Part shown: positions 28,466-37,555 of the stretch, in pieces
How positions within the stretch are numbered: position 1 is the stretch's first letter
How the letters are laid out: each line of letters starts with the position of its first letter
Source of the DNA: Lampropedia hyalina DSM 16112
GTDB lineage: Bacteria; Pseudomonadota; Gammaproteobacteria; Burkholderiales; Burkholderiaceae_C
Assembly (NCBI RefSeq): GCF_900129055.1
Contig: NZ_FQUZ01000001.1
Location: forward strand, 62,001-126,000
Length of the DNA: 64,000 bases
Direction of reading: 5' to 3'
Program-made: the position numbers and the translations under genes
Notes under the pieces: generated by a model
Databases searched by the model: none
Seen by the model: the letters and a program-made list of their open reading frames with translations, nothing else
What the model was told of the DNA's origin: nothing

Positions 28466-29464
28466 TCAACGCGCCATCGGCAGCTTGCTGCCCGCAATGG
28501 CGCGTTCCTGCAACACCCCGGCGCGGAAGCGAAACAGCTTGGCCGGTCGGCCTGCCTTGCCGACGGCCATGTCGCCGGTCTCTTCCACCAGTTGCTGCTG
28601 CTCGATCAGGCGGCGGAAATTCTGCTTGTGCAGCCAGCAGCCGGACAGGGCTTCCACCGTCTGCTGGAGTTGCAACAGCGTGAAGGCGGGCGGCATCAGC
28701 TCGAACATCACCGGGCGATACTTGAGCTTGGCACGCAGACGGGCAATGCCGGTGGCAAGAATGCGGCGGTGATCGTGCAGCATGTCCAGCCCCGGAAGCG
28801 ACGCGCCATGCACGCCAGCGGCCTGCGCCACCGCCGCACTGGCGCGCGCGCGCCGCGCCTCCGGCACCAGCGTGGCCTCGTACAGCAGTTCGTAGCGTTG
28901 CAGCACCAGGTCTTCGTTCCAGCGGCTGTCGTGCAGGCCATAGTTGTAGGCCACGCGCTGCTGGCGACGCTGGCGGACGCTGGCATCGGGCGTGTCGGCA
29001 ATCCAGCGTTGCAATGCGGGCACGATGCGCTGCTCCACCAGCTCCACGCTGGCCGGGTTGCGCCGGTCTTCCCACGGGAAGTAGTGGTACCAGTTGCGCC
29101 AGCCCGCATGGGGCACGCTGTCGCGCAGCGGTGCGCTGGCCTCGCGCGTCAGTCCCAGGTAGGTGATGGAGATGAAGCGGCGGCTGTCCTGCTGGGAGCG
29201 ATCCTTATCGGCGAACGTGTAGAGCTGCTCGATGTAGCCGATGGGGTGGTGGGTTTCGCTCTCGATCCAGGCCCGCATGCCCGCCTGCATGGAGCGGTGC
29301 GCCGACTGGAACGGGCCGCTGGGCAGGGTCTGGCCGTGGGCGGTGGTGAGAATGCGCGGCTCGCCATCGGTGACGGCCGCCAGCACCGCCACCAGTTCGG
29401 CGGTAATGGCAAGGGATGGTTCGGTGGCGAGGTTCAAACGGGCATTCAGGTAGTGCAGACGCAC
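28466..29464 (-). CDS. NrtR-like NUDIX-domain transcriptional regulator (NAD regulator type)
   Basis: The 332-residue protein has an N-terminal NUDIX-like fold (GYIEQLYTFADKDR, ITYLGLTRE) without a catalytic Nudix box. Its C-terminal winged helix reads FTLLQLQQTVEALSG and LHKQNFRRLIEQQQLVEETG. This is the arrangement of NrtR-type regulators that sense NAD-related metabolites and control NAD metabolism. The start is GTG at 29464. A degenerate family B end lies at 29471-29491, right at its 5' side. Target genes are not adjacent, so the regulated pathway is inferred from the family only. Confidence 0.82.
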   Translation of the reverse strand: MRLHYLNARLNLATEPSLAITAELVAVLAAVTDGEPRILTTAHGQTLPSGPFQSAHRSMQAGMRAWIESETHHPIGYIEQLYTFADKDRSQQDSRRFISITYLGLTREASAPLRDSVPHAGWRNWYHYFPWEDRRNPASVELVEQRIVPALQRWIADTPDASVRQRRQQRVAYNYGLHDSRWNEDLVLQRYELLYEATLVPEARRARASAAVAQAAGVHGASLPGLDMLHDHRRILATGIARLRAKLKYRPVMFELMPPAFTLLQLQQTVEALSGCWLHKQNFRRLIEQQQLVEETGDMAVGKAGRPAKLFRFRAGVLQERAIAGSKLPMAR

Positions 29465-29470
29465 CCGATT

Positions 29471-29491
29471 CTAGGGCCTGTTCATCATCTC
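29471..29491. repeat. Degenerate solitary family B end
   Basis: CTAGGGCCTGTTCATCATCT closely follows the complement of the family B end at 24929-24950 (CTAAGAACCTGTTCACGATC), with a few changes. It is 7 bp upstream of the NrtR-like start codon. No second end is visible nearby. Confidence 0.4.
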
Positions 29492-29561
29492 CAGAAAACC
29501 GGAAACGTCATTCAAGCGCATAGAATCATTGCACATCATTGATTACGAAAGGCCCATTGCC

Positions 29562-30221
29562 ATGACCTCCCCCCTTGTCGAAGGCATTCTGAACCAACTG
29601 CGCGGTGGTTCCCTCCAGCAGATTTCCAGCCAACTGGGAGCCAGCCCCCAGCAGGCCGAAAACGCCATCGGCGCGGCCCTGCCCTTGTTGCTGGGCGCAC
29701 TGGGGCACAACGCCCAGCAGCCCGGTGGTGCGCAGGCCCTGTTCGGCGCATTGTTGCGCGACCACGGCGGCGCGGCTGCACCGGCATCCGCAGGCTCCAG
29801 TGCCAGTGCAGGCGGGCTGGACATTGGCGGCTTGCTGGGTTCGCTGCTGGGTGGCGGGTCTGCGGCAGGCGCAGCTCGGCAGCTCAATGGCGAAGGCATC
29901 TTGCAGCACATTTTTGGCAACCGGCTGCCGCAGGCCGAGAACCAGTTGGGACAGGCCAGCGGCCTGGATGCGGCAGGCATCCACAAGCTGCTGGTGCTGC
30001 TCGCCCCCATCGTGCTGGGCTATCTAGGGCGGCAGGTGGCACAGGGCCAGGCCAGCAGTGCCGATGGCCTGGGTTCGCTGCTGGGTCAGGAACGCCGCCA
30101 GATTGAGCAACAGGGAGGTGCAGGCGGTCTGCTGGCCGCCGTGCTGGATCAGGATGGCGATGGCAAGCTGGGCGTGGGCGATCTGCTGAAGCTGGGCGCG
30201 GGGTTTCTGAACCGGCGTTGA
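29562..30221 (+). CDS. DUF937 family protein
   Basis: The 219-residue protein begins MTSPLVEGILNQLRGGSLQQ, and its first 80 residues form the DUF937 pattern (ISSQLGASPQQAENAIGAALPLLLGAL). Glycine- and alanine-rich low-complexity segments follow. A C-terminal EF-hand-like stretch, LDQDGDGKLGVGDLL near residue 200, could bind calcium. The family has no established function. The ribosome site GAAAGG precedes the ATG. It stands alone, followed by a family B repeat. Confidence 0.82.
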   Translation: MTSPLVEGILNQLRGGSLQQISSQLGASPQQAENAIGAALPLLLGALGHNAQQPGGAQALFGALLRDHGGAAAPASAGSSASAGGLDIGGLLGSLLGGGSAAGAARQLNGEGILQHIFGNRLPQAENQLGQASGLDAAGIHKLLVLLAPIVLGYLGRQVAQGQASSADGLGSLLGQERRQIEQQGGAGGLLAAVLDQDGDGKLGVGDLLKLGAGFLNRR

Positions 30222-30234
30222 GCGGCAAACCCTG

Positions 30235-30434
30235 AGAACGTATTTGCGATTTCAGGACAATACTGTTCAATCAAGAAAAGCACCCGTCATTCCCGCGAAA
30301 GCGGGAATCCAGCAGCAAGGTATCCCATTGAGAACCCAGGTGTTCTTTTGATACGTCCTCACTGGATTCCGGGTCAAGCCCGGAATGACGGTGCTGTTGG
30401 TACGGCATCGCCATGAAATCGTGAACACCTTCTA
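30235..30434. repeat. MITE family B, copy 1
   Basis: A 200-bp element with imperfect terminal inverted repeats (AGAACGTATTTGCGATTTC inward, and GATTTC/GTGAACACCTTCTAA at the right). Its core is the GTCATTCCCGCGAAAGCGGG hairpin and CCGGGTCAAGCCCGG hairpin. The right end contributes the TAG stop codon of hyi on the minus strand. No open frame is supported inside. Confidence 0.8.
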
Positions 30435-31256
30435 AACCACTCGCTCCTGCCACGCCCGCAGCCAGCCCAGTCCGGCGCGGGTGTGGGTGGCGGGCTGGTA
30501 TTCACAGCCGACCCAGCCGGGCCATTGGGCATCGTCGAGTTGCTGGAACAGTGCCTGCCACGGCAGGCTGCCGCAATCGGGTTCATGCCGACCCGGTACG
30601 CCCGCGATCTGGATGTGGCCCACGCGCCCGGTGGGCAGTGCCTGTTGCAGCGCGGCCAGTGCGTCGCCTTCGGTGCGCTGGCAGTGGTAAAGGTCGAGTT
30701 GCAGGCCCAGTTGCGGGTGGCCAATGGTTTGCAGGGCGGCGTGTGCCTGCTGCTGGGTGTGCAGGTAGTAGCCGGGCATGTCGTGGTGGTTGATGGGTTC
30801 GATGAGCACACGGCAACCCACCGCCGCAGCCTGTTCTGCCGCCCAGGTCAGGCGGTGCAGCCAGCGGGTGGTGGTACTGGCCTCACGCGCCTGCACGGCA
30901 TCGAGCAGGCCGGACATGAGGTGAATCTGCCCGCAGTCCAGTGCCTGGGCGTATTCCAGGGCCAGTGCCACGCCATAGCGAAACACTGCTTCCTGCCATT
31001 CCAGCGCAGCCGTGCCGCGCAGCCCTTGTTGCCATGCCTGTGCCACCTGCTGGCGATTGCCGCCACCGGCCGGGGCATTGAACAGCACCTGACGCAGACC
31101 GTGCGCACGCAGCAGCTGCTGCAACTGGTGGGCCGGCCAGTCGTAGGGGAACAGGTATTCCACCGCAGTGAATCCGTCTTCGGCCGCAGCGGCGAACCGC
31201 TCCAGGAAGGGGTGCTCGGTGTAGAGAAAGCTGAGGTTGGCGGCGAACTGGGGCAT
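30432..31256 (-). CDS. hyi: Hydroxypyruvate isomerase family protein
   Basis: The 274-residue TIM-barrel protein starts MPQFAANLSFLYTEHPFLER. It contains the metal-binding segments LIEPINHHDMPGYYL near residues 140-155 and QLDLYHCQ near 180, and a C-terminal GCEYQP segment, as in Hyi/OtnI isomerases. These interconvert hydroxypyruvate and tartronate semialdehyde or related 2-keto acids. The stop TAG lies in the end of a family B repeat, so the original C-terminus may have been slightly different. It follows metW by 34 bp and may be co-transcribed with metX-metW. Confidence 0.88.
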   Translation of the reverse strand: MPQFAANLSFLYTEHPFLERFAAAAEDGFTAVEYLFPYDWPAHQLQQLLRAHGLRQVLFNAPAGGGNRQQVAQAWQQGLRGTAALEWQEAVFRYGVALALEYAQALDCGQIHLMSGLLDAVQAREASTTTRWLHRLTWAAEQAAAVGCRVLIEPINHHDMPGYYLHTQQQAHAALQTIGHPQLGLQLDLYHCQRTEGDALAALQQALPTGRVGHIQIAGVPGRHEPDCGSLPWQALFQQLDDAQWPGWVGCEYQPATHTRAGLGWLRAWQERVV

Positions 31257-31290
31257 GGCAGACGGATGGCGAACGGATGGCGCAGGGGCA

Positions 31291-31875
31291 TCAGCCCTTC
31301 TCGAAGTGGAACACCGCAGTGGTGGCGCGCAGATTGGGCAGCCAGCCGATCTGGCGGCCTTCGTGCAGGCCGAAGGACTGGAGGATGCGCAGACGGTTCT
31401 TGCGGGCGAGGATTTCAAAGTCGCGGTAGGTTCCGACGCGGATGTTGGGTGTGTCGTACCACTGGTAGGGCAGGCGGCGCGTGACGGGCATGCGCCCGCG
31501 CAGGATGGAGAAGCGGTTGGGCCAGTGGGCAAAGTTCGGGAAGGCGACGATGCCCGCACGGCCAATGCGCACGGTTTCCTGCAACATGGTTTCGGTGTTG
31601 CGCAGGTGCTGGAAGGTATCGACTTGCAGCACGACATCGAAGGCGTTGTCGTCGAAGACGCTCAGCCCTTCGTCCAGATTCAGTTGCAGCACGTTCACGC
31701 CCCGGCGGGCGCAGGCCAGCACGTTGGCATCGTTGATTTCCACGCCGTAGCCGGTGCAGCCGTGCTGTTTTTGCAGGTATTCGAGCAATGCGCCGTCGCC
31801 ACAGCCCAGATCGAGCACGCGCGATCCGTCGGGTACGAGGCGCGCAATGGCCTGCATGGTGGTGAGTTCGCTCAT
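31291..31875 (-). CDS. metW: Methionine biosynthesis protein MetW
   Basis: The 194-residue protein has a class I methyltransferase fold with the SAM-binding motif [15 protein letters not shown] near residues 22-36. It also has the family-specific [21 protein letters not shown]-like segment. MetW acts with MetX in homoserine acylation for methionine synthesis in many proteobacteria. Its ATG overlaps the metX stop as ATGA, so the pair is translationally coupled. Confidence 0.94.
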   Translation of the reverse strand: MSELTTMQAIARLVPDGSRVLDLGCGDGALLEYLQKQHGCTGYGVEINDANVLACARRGVNVLQLNLDEGLSVFDDNAFDVVLQVDTFQHLRNTETMLQETVRIGRAGIVAFPNFAHWPNRFSILRGRMPVTRRLPYQWYDTPNIRVGTYRDFEILARKNRLRILQSFGLHEGRQIGWLPNLRATTAVFHFEKG

Positions 31876-33002
31876 ACGCCAAGCTCCTGGGCAATGCGGT
31901 CGAAGTAGGATGCCACCAGGGCATGGTAGCGCGGGTCGGTGAGCAGGAAGGCATCGTGGCCATGCGGGGCATCGATTTCCGCATAGCTCACGTCGCGCCG
32001 GTGGTCGAGCAGGGCCTTGACGATCTCGCGGCTGCGTGCGGGAGAAAACCGCCAGTCGGTGGTGAAGCTCACCAGCAGGAATTTCGCCAGCACATGGGCG
32101 ACGGCCTGGCTGAGGTTGCCGCCGTGGCGGCGTGCCGGGTCGAAGTAGTCGAGGGCGCGGGTGATGAGCAGGTAGGTGTTGGCATCGAAGTATTCGCTGA
32201 ACTTGTCGCCCTGGTAGCGCAGATAGCTTTCGATCTGGAATTCGATGTCCTGGGTGCTGTAGTGCGGCTCCAGCCCCTCGCGGAACTGGCGGCCAAACTT
32301 CTGGTTCATCACATCGTCCGAGAGGTAGGTGATGTGGCCAATCATGCGGGCAATGCGCAGTCCGCGCTTGGGCACGGTGCCATGTTCGTAGAAGTGCCCG
32401 CCATGAAAATCCGGGTCGGTGACGATGGCACGGCGTGCCACTTCGTTGAAGGCAATGTTCTCGGCACTGAGGTTGGGGGCACTGGCAATGACAACAGCGT
32501 GGCGCAACCGCTGGGGGTATTGCAGTGCCCACGAGAAGGCCTGCATGCCACCCAGGCTGCCGCCCATGACGGCGGCGAGTTGCTCGATGCCCAGCACATC
32601 CAGCAGCCGCGCCTGCGCATTCACCCAGTCTTCCACGGTAACGACCGGAAAATCCGCGCCGTAGATGCGCCCGGTGTCCGGGTTGGTGTGCATGGGGCCG
32701 GTGGAGCCGAAACAGGAACCCAGGTTGTTGATGCCGATGACAAAGAAGCGGTTGGTATCGACGGCCTTGCCCGGCCCGATCATGTTGTTCCACCAGCCCT
32801 CGCTCTTGGGTTGCCCGGCATAGACACCGGCCACATGGTGCGAGGCGTTGAGGGCATGGCACACCAGCACGGCATTGTCGCGCCGGGCGTTGAGGCTGCC
32901 GTAGGTTTCATAGGCAAGCACATAGTCACGGATGCTGGCTCCGCTTTGCAATGCCAGCGGATCGGCAAAGTGCAGGGTCTGGGGCTGGACGATGAAGGAC
33001 AT
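31872..33002 (-). CDS. metX: Homoserine O-acyltransferase (MetX)
   Basis: The 376-residue alpha/beta-hydrolase-fold enzyme transfers an acyl group from acyl-CoA to homoserine, the first committed step of methionine synthesis. The nucleophile serine lies in [10 protein letters not shown] near residues 147-156. The N-terminal [11 protein letters not shown], the [12 protein letters not shown] segment and the C-terminal APHGHDAFL histidine region are intact. Acetyl versus succinyl specificity is not resolved. The ATG at 33002 is preferred over a TTG at 33008. A probable SAM-II riboswitch and a terminator hairpin lie upstream. Confidence 0.95.
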   Translation of the reverse strand: MSFIVQPQTLHFADPLALQSGASIRDYVLAYETYGSLNARRDNAVLVCHALNASHHVAGVYAGQPKSEGWWNNMIGPGKAVDTNRFFVIGINNLGSCFGSTGPMHTNPDTGRIYGADFPVVTVEDWVNAQARLLDVLGIEQLAAVMGGSLGGMQAFSWALQYPQRLRHAVVIASAPNLSAENIAFNEVARRAIVTDPDFHGGHFYEHGTVPKRGLRIARMIGHITYLSDDVMNQKFGRQFREGLEPHYSTQDIEFQIESYLRYQGDKFSEYFDANTYLLITRALDYFDPARRHGGNLSQAVAHVLAKFLLVSFTTDWRFSPARSREIVKALLDHRRDVSYAEIDAPHGHDAFLLTDPRYHALVASYFDRIAQELGV

Positions 33003-33038
33003 GGGCAAAAAGAACAGTGACTGCTCAACAGTACAAAA

Positions 33039-33075
33039 ACAAAAACCGGCCTCGCCAAAAACGGAGCCGGTTTGC
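33039..33075 (-). terminator. Intrinsic terminator in the metX leader
   Basis: Read on the minus strand, AAACCGGC pairs with GCCGGTTT around a G-rich loop, followed by TTGTTTTTG. It lies after the proposed SAM-II aptamer and before metX, so it can serve as the expression platform as well as ending tctBA transcripts. Confidence 0.65.
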
Positions 33076-33097
33076 AGAATGTGGGAGCAGATCGGGT

Positions 33098-33152
33098 TCG
33101 GTCTTTAGCGGAATTTATAACGCGCCCGCAAGCGATGCAAATCGGCGCATGG
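33098..33152 (-). ncRNA. Probable SAM-II riboswitch (metX leader)
   Basis: On the minus strand the sequence GCGCC-GATTTGCATCGCTTGC-GGGCGC forms the P1 stem. Its loop carries the GATTTG and CTTGC segments conserved in SAM-II aptamers, followed by an A/T linker and GCTAAAG, which supplies the pseudoknot. It lies about 100 nt upstream of metX, with a -10-like TATAGT just before it and an intrinsic terminator after it. SAM binding should reduce metX-metW expression. The call rests on motif recognition, not on a covariance search. Confidence 0.7.
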
Positions 33153-33156
33153 GGCA

Positions 33157-33162
33157 ACTATA
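33157..33162 (-). promoter_or_regulatory. Possible -10 element of the metX leader
   Basis: TATAGT on the minus strand lies about 6 bases upstream of the first base of the proposed riboswitch, where a transcription start is expected. No clear -35 hexamer was found at 16-18 bp, so support is moderate. Confidence 0.4.
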
Positions 33163-33179
33163 GCAGACCTTGGCTGGAT

Positions 33180-34694
33180 TCACTCTTGCACAAACGCCTG
33201 TTCGCGCGTGCGGCGCAGGGTGGGCAACAGCACCATCAGCAGCAACAGCAGCGCGGCCATCAGCAGCCCGGCGGAAATCTTGCGCTCCAGCAGCACCATC
33301 CAGTCGCCCCGCGCCAGCAGCAGGGCACGGCGCAGATTCTCCTCCATCATCGGCCCCAGAATGAAGCCCAGCAGCAGCGGCGCAGGCTCCATGTCGAGCT
33401 TGTGGAACAGATAGCCCACCAGCCCGAACAGGCCGACCATCCAGATGTCGAACACATTGTTGTTGGTGGTATAGACCCCGACGGCACAGAACAGCACGAT
33501 GGACGGGAACAGCCAGCGGTAGGGCACGGTGAGCAGGCGAATCCAGATGCCGATCAGCGGCAGGTTCAGCACGATCAGCATGGCATTGCCAATCCACATC
33601 GAGGCGATCAGCCCCCAGAACAGTTGCGGATTGGTGTTCATCACCTCCGGGCCGGGCTGGATGTTGTGGATGGTCATGGCTCCCACCATCAGGGCCATCA
33701 CGGCATTGGGAGGAATGCCCAGCGTCAGCAACGGGATGAAAGAGGTTTGCGAGCTGGCATTGTTGGCCGCCTCGGGCGCGGCCACGCCCCGGATATTGCC
33801 CTGGCCGAAGGGCACTTCCCCGGCCTGCAAGCGCGTCTTCTTCTCCAGCGTGTAAGCAGCGAAGGACGACAGCAGCGCGCCGCCACCGGGCAGAATGCCC
33901 AGCACCGAGCCGATCACACTGCCGCGCAGAATGGCCGGGGTCATGCGCCGCGCATCCTCGCGGGTGGGCAGCAAATCCTTGGGCCGGGCCGTCACAATCT
34001 GGCGCGTATCGGCGGGCTTGCCCAGGTTGGCGACGATCTCGGCATAGCCGAACACGCCCATGGCGATCACCACAAAGCCCAGTCCATCCATCAGCTCCGG
34101 CACCCCGAAGGCAAAACGCACCACACCGGAATGGATGTCCGTGCCCACCATGCCCAGCAGCAGCCCCAGCACCGTCATGGCAAATGCCTTGAGCAAGGAG
34201 CCGGAAGCCAGCACCACCGCGCCCACCAGCCCCAGCACCATCAACGAAAAGTATTCTGCCGGGCCGAACAGGAACGCCACTTCCGCCAGCGGCACGGCAA
34301 AGGCCGCCAGCACCAGCGTGCCCAGGCACCCGGCCACGAACGAGCCAATGCCCGCCGCCGCCAGGGCAGGCCCTGCACGCCCCCGACGTGCCATCTGGTG
34401 GCCGTCGATCACCGTCACCACCGACGAAGACTCTCCCGGCAGGTTCACCAGAATCGCCGTGGTGGAGCCGCCATACTGTGCGCCGTAAAAAATCCCGGCC
34501 AGCATGATGAGGGCCGACACCGGCTCCAGCCCATAGGTAATCGGCAGCAGCATGGCAATCGTCGGCACCGGCCCCAGCCCCGGCAACACACCAATCAAAG
34601 TGCCCAGCAAACAGCCCACCAGGGCATACAACAGGTTCTGGTAGCTGAACGCCACGCCGAACCCCATCGCCAGATGCTCGAACATCTCCGTCAT
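33180..34694 (-). CDS. tctA: Tripartite tricarboxylate transporter large membrane subunit
   Basis: The 504-residue protein has about 10-12 membrane segments and the TctA hallmarks: GVLPGLGPVPTIAMLLP near residues 30-46, GIFYGAQYGGSTTAILVNLPGE near 65-85 and GILPGGGALLSSFAAY in the second half. It forms the channel of a TTT-family secondary importer for carboxylates. The ATG at 34694 follows tctB by 19 bp. No tctC (binding protein) gene is adjacent, so an unlinked TctC must supply substrate; the substrate is not predictable. Confidence 0.93.
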   Translation of the reverse strand: MTEMFEHLAMGFGVAFSYQNLLYALVGCLLGTLIGVLPGLGPVPTIAMLLPITYGLEPVSALIMLAGIFYGAQYGGSTTAILVNLPGESSSVVTVIDGHQMARRGRAGPALAAAGIGSFVAGCLGTLVLAAFAVPLAEVAFLFGPAEYFSLMVLGLVGAVVLASGSLLKAFAMTVLGLLLGMVGTDIHSGVVRFAFGVPELMDGLGFVVIAMGVFGYAEIVANLGKPADTRQIVTARPKDLLPTREDARRMTPAILRGSVIGSVLGILPGGGALLSSFAAYTLEKKTRLQAGEVPFGQGNIRGVAAPEAANNASSQTSFIPLLTLGIPPNAVMALMVGAMTIHNIQPGPEVMNTNPQLFWGLIASMWIGNAMLIVLNLPLIGIWIRLLTVPYRWLFPSIVLFCAVGVYTTNNNVFDIWMVGLFGLVGYLFHKLDMEPAPLLLGFILGPMMEENLRRALLLARGDWMVLLERKISAGLLMAALLLLLMVLLPTLRRTREQAFVQE

Positions 34695-34713
34695 GCCCGC
34701 TCCCTCCCGTGTC

Positions 34714-35208
34714 TCATGAATGCAGCCCCTGCGGCCAGACCGGCAGCACCAGTCCCAGCCCGCGAATGAACACCAGATAACTGCCCACTGCCAGCACCGT
34801 GGCCAGCCCCAGCGTCTCGCCCCAGCGCACCGGACGCGTCGCCAGACTGGCCAACAGCACCAGCGCGTAAATCGCCACCACCAGCCCCATCGAGGGAATG
34901 CCCAGCCCCGGCAGCCCCACCAGCAGCACCCCAAAGGCAAAGTTGGCCGACAGCACCATCAGCAAGGGCCGCCAGGCCCACGGCCCGATGGCCCCATCGG
35001 ATGCGGCATCGCCCCGGCGCAGCACCGCCTTCAGCGCAATGGCCACCCCCAGCACCGCCAGCAACACCCCCAGCAGCATCGGAAAATACCCCGGCCCCAT
35101 GCGCGCAGCCGTGCCCACCGGGTAATGGCGTGCGCCCAGTGCAAACGCCACCCCCACCACCGTGAACAACAGCCCGGCGACAAAATCTTTTTGATTGCCC
35201 ACTCGCAC
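34714..35208 (-). CDS. tctB: Tripartite tricarboxylate transporter small membrane subunit
   Basis: A protein of about 164 residues with four membrane segments and the TctB pattern GARHYPVGTAARMGPGYFPML near residues 25-46. Together with TctA it makes up the membrane part of a TTT carboxylate importer. Several consecutive GTG codons (35214, 35208, 35202) could start it; AAAGG directly upstream best suits 35208 or 35202. Confidence 0.9.
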   Translation of the reverse strand: MRVGNQKDFVAGLLFTVVGVAFALGARHYPVGTAARMGPGYFPMLLGVLLAVLGVAIALKAVLRRGDAASDGAIGPWAWRPLLMVLSANFAFGVLLVGLPGLGIPSMGLVVAIYALVLLASLATRPVRWGETLGLATVLAVGSYLVFIRGLGLVLPVWPQGLHS

Positions 35209-35247
35209 ACACACCTTTCTGTCTTGTCTGGCTCGGAACAGCCCTGT

Positions 35248-36195
35248 TCACGGCCGGGAGGCAGGCACCTTCAGGCTCCAGCGGGAAAACAGCAGAATGC
35301 CCGCCATTACCAGCGCAGTTCCCAGCACCAGCACCCAGGAGAAATGCTCATCCAGAATCCAGATGCCCAATCCGATGGTGGAAAGCGGGCCAATCATGCC
35401 CACCTGCGCCGCCATGCCGGAGCCGATGCGCTCGATGGCCATCATCACCAGCAAAATGGGAATCACCGTGCAGAAAATCGCGTTGAACACCGACAGCCAC
35501 CACACCGGAGCCGTCACCAGCCACACGCTGTCGAGCGGGCGACTCAGCACAAACTGCCCGATGCACAACACACTGGCCACCACGCTGGCCAGCCCCACCA
35601 GACGCAAGGCCCCCAGCTTCTGCACCAACTGGCCGCTGTAAACCAGATAAAACGCATACGAGATGGCACTGCCCAGCACCAGCGTACTGCCCCAGACCAC
35701 ATGGCTGCCCTGCAAGCTCGCCTCCATGCCAAACACCAGCAGCACCCCGGCATAGCTGATGAGCATGGCCAGCACCTGCCACGGATGCACCCGCTTGCGG
35801 TACAGCAGCCAGTTCAGGGCCACCACCAGCGTGGGGTTCAGATACAGGATCAGCCGCTCCAGCCCGGCGGAAATATAGACCAGCCCGGCAAAATCCAGAA
35901 AACTCGCCGCGTAATAGCCGGTGAACCCCAGCCAGGCAATCCCCAGCCAGTCCCGCCTGCTCAGGGCAGGCTTGCCCCACCCGGCCACCCAGGCCAGCAC
36001 CAGGAAAAACGGCAAGGCCAGCAGCATGCGCAGCATCAGCAAGGTCACGGCATCCACGCCATGCTGATAGGCCAGCTTGACCACAATCGCCTTGCCGCTG
36101 AAGGCAATCGCCCCGATGGCAGCCATGGCCATGCCCGCACGACGGCCCTGCAAAAGGGCGGCAGACAATCCGTGAAATGGAGGAGAAGCAGACAT
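35248..36195 (-). CDS. EamA/DMT-family transporter
   Basis: The 315-residue protein has ten hydrophobic segments and two EamA repeats. The first carries FTGYYAASFLDFAGLVYISAGLERLI-type sequence near residues 95-120 and the second WWLSVFNAIFCTVIPILLV near 215-235. Such proteins usually export or import small metabolites such as amino acids; the substrate is unknown. The ATG at 36195 was preferred over upstream in-frame starts. It lies 34-40 bp upstream of tctB on the same strand. Confidence 0.88.
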   Translation of the reverse strand: MSASPPFHGLSAALLQGRRAGMAMAAIGAIAFSGKAIVVKLAYQHGVDAVTLLMLRMLLALPFFLVLAWVAGWGKPALSRRDWLGIAWLGFTGYYAASFLDFAGLVYISAGLERLILYLNPTLVVALNWLLYRKRVHPWQVLAMLISYAGVLLVFGMEASLQGSHVVWGSTLVLGSAISYAFYLVYSGQLVQKLGALRLVGLASVVASVLCIGQFVLSRPLDSVWLVTAPVWWLSVFNAIFCTVIPILLVMMAIERIGSGMAAQVGMIGPLSTIGLGIWILDEHFSWVLVLGTALVMAGILLFSRWSLKVPASRP

Positions 36196-36749
36196 GGAAA
36201 AAGCATGGCCCACCAGCCATGCCACAGAAAGAACAGATGGCGGATGATACGCGCCCGCCAAAAACCCGCAACCTGTCGGGCCGTGGCATCAGGGCGATCG
36301 CGCTATGGTGACATAGTGTTTCTCTTGCACAATTTGCGTGATGGTGAAACTCACTCACCGCGTCATGCCGGGGTAAGTGGGGTTTGTGTTTGGCAAAAGT
36401 GGGTGCGTATCGGATGCTTTTGACATAGCGCGATCGCCCTGGCCGTGGCATCCGCCAGCGGCTGTGGCGCAGGCCCTATGCTACAATGCGCGGGTTTTGC
36501 CAAACGCCGCTGACTCCTGATACCTGACACAGAAAGCAGCGGCATTGCCATTGGTGCCGTGCATCCTTGCCCATGCGCCAATCTTGATAAGGCATCTGTC
36601 ACAGGCACTGCACAAACTGCGTGTAGAAACCCCTGTGGCGTGGCAAAACAATAGCAAACCGGTCTTGTCCAGGTGTTGTCCCTGCCCCTTCCCTGATGGG
36701 CACACAATCTTGAGACCGGTTTTGGAAATCAACCTCTGGAGAAATCACA
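36196..36749. other. Intergenic region with MITE D and rpsB leader
   Basis: This 554-bp gap holds a family D element (36291-36440) and, after it, the leader of rpsB. A -10-like TACAAT lies at 36482-36487 within TATGCTACAAT, implying a 5' leader of about 250 nt. Long leaders before rpsB often mediate S2 autoregulation, but the structure was not worked out here. The piece 36196-36278 shows nothing further. Confidence 0.5.
36279..36452. repeat. MITE family D with 12-bp flanking direct repeats
   Basis: A 150-bp element (36291-36440) begins AGGGCGATCGCGCTATG and ends with its perfect 17-bp inverted complement. It is flanked on both sides by GGCCGTGGCATC (36279-36290 and 36441-36452), as expected for a target duplication. 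No coding frame of note is inside. No second copy was seen in the window. Confidence 0.8.
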
Positions 36750-37514
36750 ATGTCCGTAAGCATGCGCGAAATGCTGGAAGCCGGTGTCCACTTTGGCCAC
36801 CAGACCCGCTTCTGGAACCCCAAGATGGCCCCCTACATCTTCGGCCACCGCAACAAGATTCACATCATCAACCTGGAAGCCACGCTGCCCAAGTTCCAGG
36901 AAGCCGAGAAGTTCGCACGCCAGATCGCTGCCAACGGCGGCACCGTGCTGTTCGTCGGCACCAAGCGTCAATCGCGTGACATCGTCTCCCAGGAAGCCCG
37001 CCGCGCTGGCGTGCCCTACGTCGATCAACGCTGGCTCGGCGGCATGCTGACCAACTTCAAGACCGTCAAGACCTCCATCAAGCGTCTGAAGGACCTGAAG
37101 GCCCAGCAGGAAGCCGGTCTGGAAGGCCTGAGCAAGAAGGAACAACTGACCTTCTCGCGCGAAATCGACAAGCTCGAACGCGACATCGGCGGCATTCAGG
37201 ACCTGACTGCACTGCCCGATGCCATCTTCGTGATCGATGTCGGCTTCCACAAGATCGCCATCTCCGAAGCCCACAAGCTGAACATCCCGCTGATCGGCGT
37301 GGTCGATACCAACCACAACCCCGAAGGCATTGACTACGTCATCCCCGGCAACGACGACTCCGCCAAGGCCGTGGCCCTGTACGCGCGCGGCATTGCCGAT
37401 GCCGTCATCGAAGGCCGCAACAACGCCCTGACCGACCTGGCCAAGGCTGCCTCTGCCACCGGCGAGACAGGCGAAGACGAATTCGTTGAAGTGCAGGACG
37501 AGGCTGCCCAATAA
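36750..37514 (+). CDS. rpsB: 30S ribosomal protein S2
   Basis: The 254-residue protein starts [20 protein letters not shown] and contains the S2 signatures ([60 protein letters not shown] in pieces). An acidic C-terminal tail is typical of betaproteobacteria. It assembles late into the small subunit. The ribosome site CTGGAGAA lies before the ATG. First gene of the long translation and envelope gene string. Confidence 0.98.
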   Translation: MSVSMREMLEAGVHFGHQTRFWNPKMAPYIFGHRNKIHIINLEATLPKFQEAEKFARQIAANGGTVLFVGTKRQSRDIVSQEARRAGVPYVDQRWLGGMLTNFKTVKTSIKRLKDLKAQQEAGLEGLSKKEQLTFSREIDKLERDIGGIQDLTALPDAIFVIDVGFHKIAISEAHKLNIPLIGVVDTNHNPEGIDYVIPGNDDSAKAVALYARGIADAVIEGRNNALTDLAKAASATGETGEDEFVEVQDEAAQ

Positions 37515-37555
37515 GCCCTTGCCAATGTGCGCTTGACGCGGATTCTCCGCGATGA

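Noticed and set aside
28443-28470. Three copies of GCATTCAAC between convergent genes
   Set aside because: Only three 9-bp units at a gene junction, including the stop of the NrtR-like gene; no clear hairpin or function.
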